A DNA stretch of 64,000 nucleotides. It comes from Sipunculus nudus (Eukaryota; Annelida; Sipuncula; Golfingiida; Sipunculidae). Positions within the stretch are counted from its first letter, which is position 1; each line of letters begins with the position of its first letter. The translations under genes were made by a program, and so were the position numbers. The stretch lies in contig CM049306.1 in NCBI GenBank assembly GCA_026874595.1, forward strand, positions 46,500,019-46,564,018, written 5' to 3'. Shown one piece after another: positions 61,771 to 64,000 of this stretch. The notes beneath the pieces are model-generated. The model searched no databases. It saw nothing but the letters and a program-made list of their open reading frames with translations, and was not told where the DNA came from.

Positions 61771-62176
61771 TCTTGTGACAATAACAGCATGTCGGAAAAG
61801 CCATTAGTGGGAACTGGGTGTTATGTCAATTATTCTCAGCCAGATGCTGAAAGAAATACAGAATGCCGCATCAACCAGCGCTGGCCAATCGATATTTTCA
61901 GAAAATTACTTAACCTGTGAAAAAAAAGCCAGTAAACCAGTTAACCCCTCGTAATATGATTCGTGAAGGGTTGGTTTGTGAATGCATGTTCTTGATTCAG
62001 CCCTGCATTGCAATCCGGGTTGCTTGCAGCATTAGCAGAAAACCTATCAAATAATTACTACAATGCTGGCGTGCAACGATAAGTTGATTACCTCGGCAAG
62101 AACGCAGTACTAGTTGAAAGCGTGGTTGAGGGCGGCAAAGAGCAGGAAGGCAAAAGCAATATGAAGCTCGACTTAC

Positions 62177-62179
62177 CAT
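62177..62179 (-). CDS. Calmodulin-like gene, proposed start exon (ATG then donor)
   Basis: On the minus strand TAAACATG is followed at once by GTAAGTC, a near-perfect donor. Calmodulin genes across animals have their first intron immediately after the ATG, and exon 2 here begins in phase 0, so the layout fits. Upstream on the same strand lies a CpG-rich promoter-like region. By itself an ATG-donor string is weak evidence: a similar TTATG|GTAAGC exists at 31738, only 2 kb from exon 2, but it lacks a promoter-like context and borders a dispersed repeat. Transcript data would settle it. Confidence 0.5.
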
Positions 62180-62299
62180 GTTTACAGGTGTTATGACAGG
62201 CTGTGAGAGTCCCGGTGTCTGCTGCAGCCTACGCTTCCAGTACGGTCTACAGTCCTGTAATAGTAGGTGCTTGGTTCAGGTCCGTCCCTGCGCTTGTAG

Positions 62300-62560
62300 A
62301 GTTCTGATTCTCTCGGTTCGATATTGCAAGTTGTACACAGCGCAAGTGCCGCTTTAACTAAACCTAATGAGCGCGACACTGACCACTATCCGTCGCTATG
62401 GTTACCAAATGTAACCGGAAAGACTGTTCCGTTTGTCCAATGGTGCGGGCGGCGGAGGGTCGCGTTGTACTGACGCGGCGGCTTGATGCGTCGTCTGGTA
62501 TGCGTTGCTGGCTCAGTAACAGAACCAGCCACGGGAGCTGAGGGATGGACTGGGCGGGTT
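62300..62560 (-). promoter_or_regulatory. CpG-rich TATA-less promoter candidate for the calmodulin-like gene
   Basis: Sharp local rise in C+G and CpG. Within about 40 bp there are an ETS-like ACCGGAA (about 62413), CCAAT (62437-62441) and a GC box-like GGGCGGCGG (about 62447), then more CpG to 62510. No TATA at a suitable position. Lies 120-380 bp upstream of the proposed ATG on the minus strand, leaving room for a short 5' UTR. It could instead, or also, drive a plus-strand gene to the right. Confidence 0.5.
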
Positions 62561-64000
62561 ATTCAAGCATGGCGTTCGCGGCACAGTGGGACAAGCAATG
62601 CTTTACATACAAAACAACGGACCACTTGGCCTATCCAGTCCCGTTATGAATAAATTATAAGGCGTGTAGGGCTCCTGTCAGAGTTATTAATCTAGATGCT
62701 GCAGTGGCAAACTGCTCGACCGGGCCCACTTGTACAGAGGGTGCACCAGGATACATAATGTATTGTTTTGACCAGCCGCGCCCGTTACATTAATGGTGTG
62801 TATAATGGCCAGATGCTGATAGCTACGGCCAATGTAGCCCTGCCAAGCTGAACATTGGCGATTACAGACTGGCGAGGAAAGCTCGTAAATGAATCAAACC
62901 GGGGCCAAGGGGTAGCGAGTCACAGTGTCCACATTTACAACCCGCTCGTCAAATCTGTGGTGCATTGCAAATCCCCCAGGGTTCCGGAATTATTCACTGT
63001 CGTCTGTAGATTAATCATCTTTTGTCCCTGCTTGTGCAAGTAAACCCAAATCGATGGCAAATCATAACGAAAATGGGGTGAAGAAAGCGGTTATGCACTG
63101 CCGTATCTCATCACACACGTCCGGGTTTAACGGAGCTATTCGTCACGGCAATTTACGTTCCATTGGATCCTTGTTCTTTGTATATATTTCTTCCATGAGC
63201 TGCGATGAGTACGTTGCGGCTATTACATCCTGATCATAATACCCTTCCCCTACAGCACTTAAAGACTCCAGTCACTCGGCATCTAATTTATTTTTATCCG
63301 CACGTAACGGTGTTAGATCCGTAACTTTCCCATTCATTACCCATTTCGGTTACCCCCTTTCCTCTGCTTATTATTACAGCAAACTGCGCAAAATTGCAGC
63401 AAAATAGCGCAAAGGCCATCCTGGGCACACGATGAAACCTTTTACAACATTTTTACGCTTATCATCATTAACTGGTGCCTTCCTTCATTTTATAGCCTTC
63501 AATAGCAAACCATTCAACCCGTCAACAAGTACAGATTTGGGGTTCGTATAAGTTTTCCATGCAACGGTAAATTACTTATTTGGTATTTCTGTATTTTAGT
63601 GGGCGAGACTTAATATAATGCCAAAGTTACACCCAAATATTCTTGGCACTCTACACAATCCTATATATCGATTTCAGACAGCATAAAGTGTGTGTGTGTA
63701 TATATAATTTCAAATAACGGACCCTACATAATCACCATCTTTTTTCACATGTAGTCATTTACATATTACTGGCTTGGGACCGGGAGTACGTTTTACCAAG
63801 TTTCATATGTCATCAGAAATTAGAAATTTCGAATTCTGTATAAAAATTAGAAAAAAAAACTGAAAAAAAGTTCAGTACAGACTCGAAGACAGACTCTGTG
63901 ACATAGTGTGTCAGTGATCCGGAAACATGAAGACCATTTGATTAACATCTTATAACAAACGTGCAAGTCTAAAGACTGTAGCTATAGACTGTACATGTTC
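62561..64000. other. Upstream flank, nothing recognised
   Basis: Mixed composition, still fairly CpG-rich to about 63000. Frames up to 62 codons without recognisable motifs. No repeat family member seen. Confidence 0.4.

Larger units (their letters stand above)
29701..62176 (-). other. Proposed first intron of the calmodulin-like gene
   Basis: If the start exon at 62177 is right this is a 32.5 kb phase-0 intron (GTAAGT...TTTCAG). It holds most of the repeats listed separately. Outside those, I recognise no gene in 30400-31839, 32072-33485, 34330-40916, 43656-46400, 47740-50439, 55196-59187 or 61771-62176; scattered frames of 60-126 codons there have no recognisable motif. If the gene really starts near 31738 the intron is 2 kb and the rest is intergenic. 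Confidence 0.45.

Noticed and set aside
62191-62379. 62-codon minus-strand frame upstream of the proposed start
   Set aside because: It begins with GTG and lies in the presumed 5' leader; no recognised motif.

Overview
The window is nuclear DNA from an animal with large, AT-rich, repeat-dense introns. It is most likely a lophotrochozoan, probably a bivalve mollusc. The reasons are two intron-containing animal genes separated by many kilobases of non-coding DNA, abundant (TA)n, (AG)n and (AAT)n tracts, and several families of short mobile elements with 144-180 bp tandem cores, (ACGG)n tracts and terminal hairpins, a design known from bivalves (pearl/CvE/DTC84-type elements, also called HINEs). 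No bacterial, phage, CRISPR or operon structure is present. There are only two genes I can support well.

Gene 1 (plus strand, left end): the last two coding exons (1112-1318 and 3614-4908) of a TBC1D30 orthologue, a Rab GTPase-activating protein. The catalytic TBC domain lies upstream of the window. The last exon contains an in-frame 36 bp minisatellite. An unusual array of short repeated motifs follows the stop codon.

Gene 2 (minus strand): a six-exon calmodulin-like gene spread over about 43 kb. I rebuilt it by splice phase: 62177-62179 (ATG only, tentative), 29664-29700, 27187-27330, 21676-21766, 21017-21165 and 19150-19190. It encodes 154 residues with four intact EF-hand loops starting at residues 23, 59, 95 and 131. 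Its candidate promoter at about 62.3-62.56 kb is CpG-rich with CCAAT, GC-box and ETS-like sites. Its first intron would be about 32.5 kb and makes up half the window.

Between and inside the genes lie mobile and repetitive sequences. They are: a pogo/Tigger-like DNA transposon (19657-20944) that keeps a CENP-B-type helix-turn-helix fragment; two copies each of hairpin-ended element families that I call A, C, D and E, plus family B; two decayed LINE endonuclease fragments; a dispersed 230 bp repeat; a 27 bp minisatellite of about 34 units that is open in all frames (46401-47306); a GGTTCT/AGAACC inverted-repeat element (52472-52645); a recent tandem duplication of 1.29 kb (59188-61770); and a second tandem duplication of 0.65 kb (23246-24546). 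A promoter-like stretch at 7.2-8.03 kb has no recognised gene attached.

Nearly all other open reading frames look like chance frames in introns or repeats. One exception worth testing is a 67-residue minus-strand frame at 33486-33689 with a hydrophobic N-terminus and dibasic sites.
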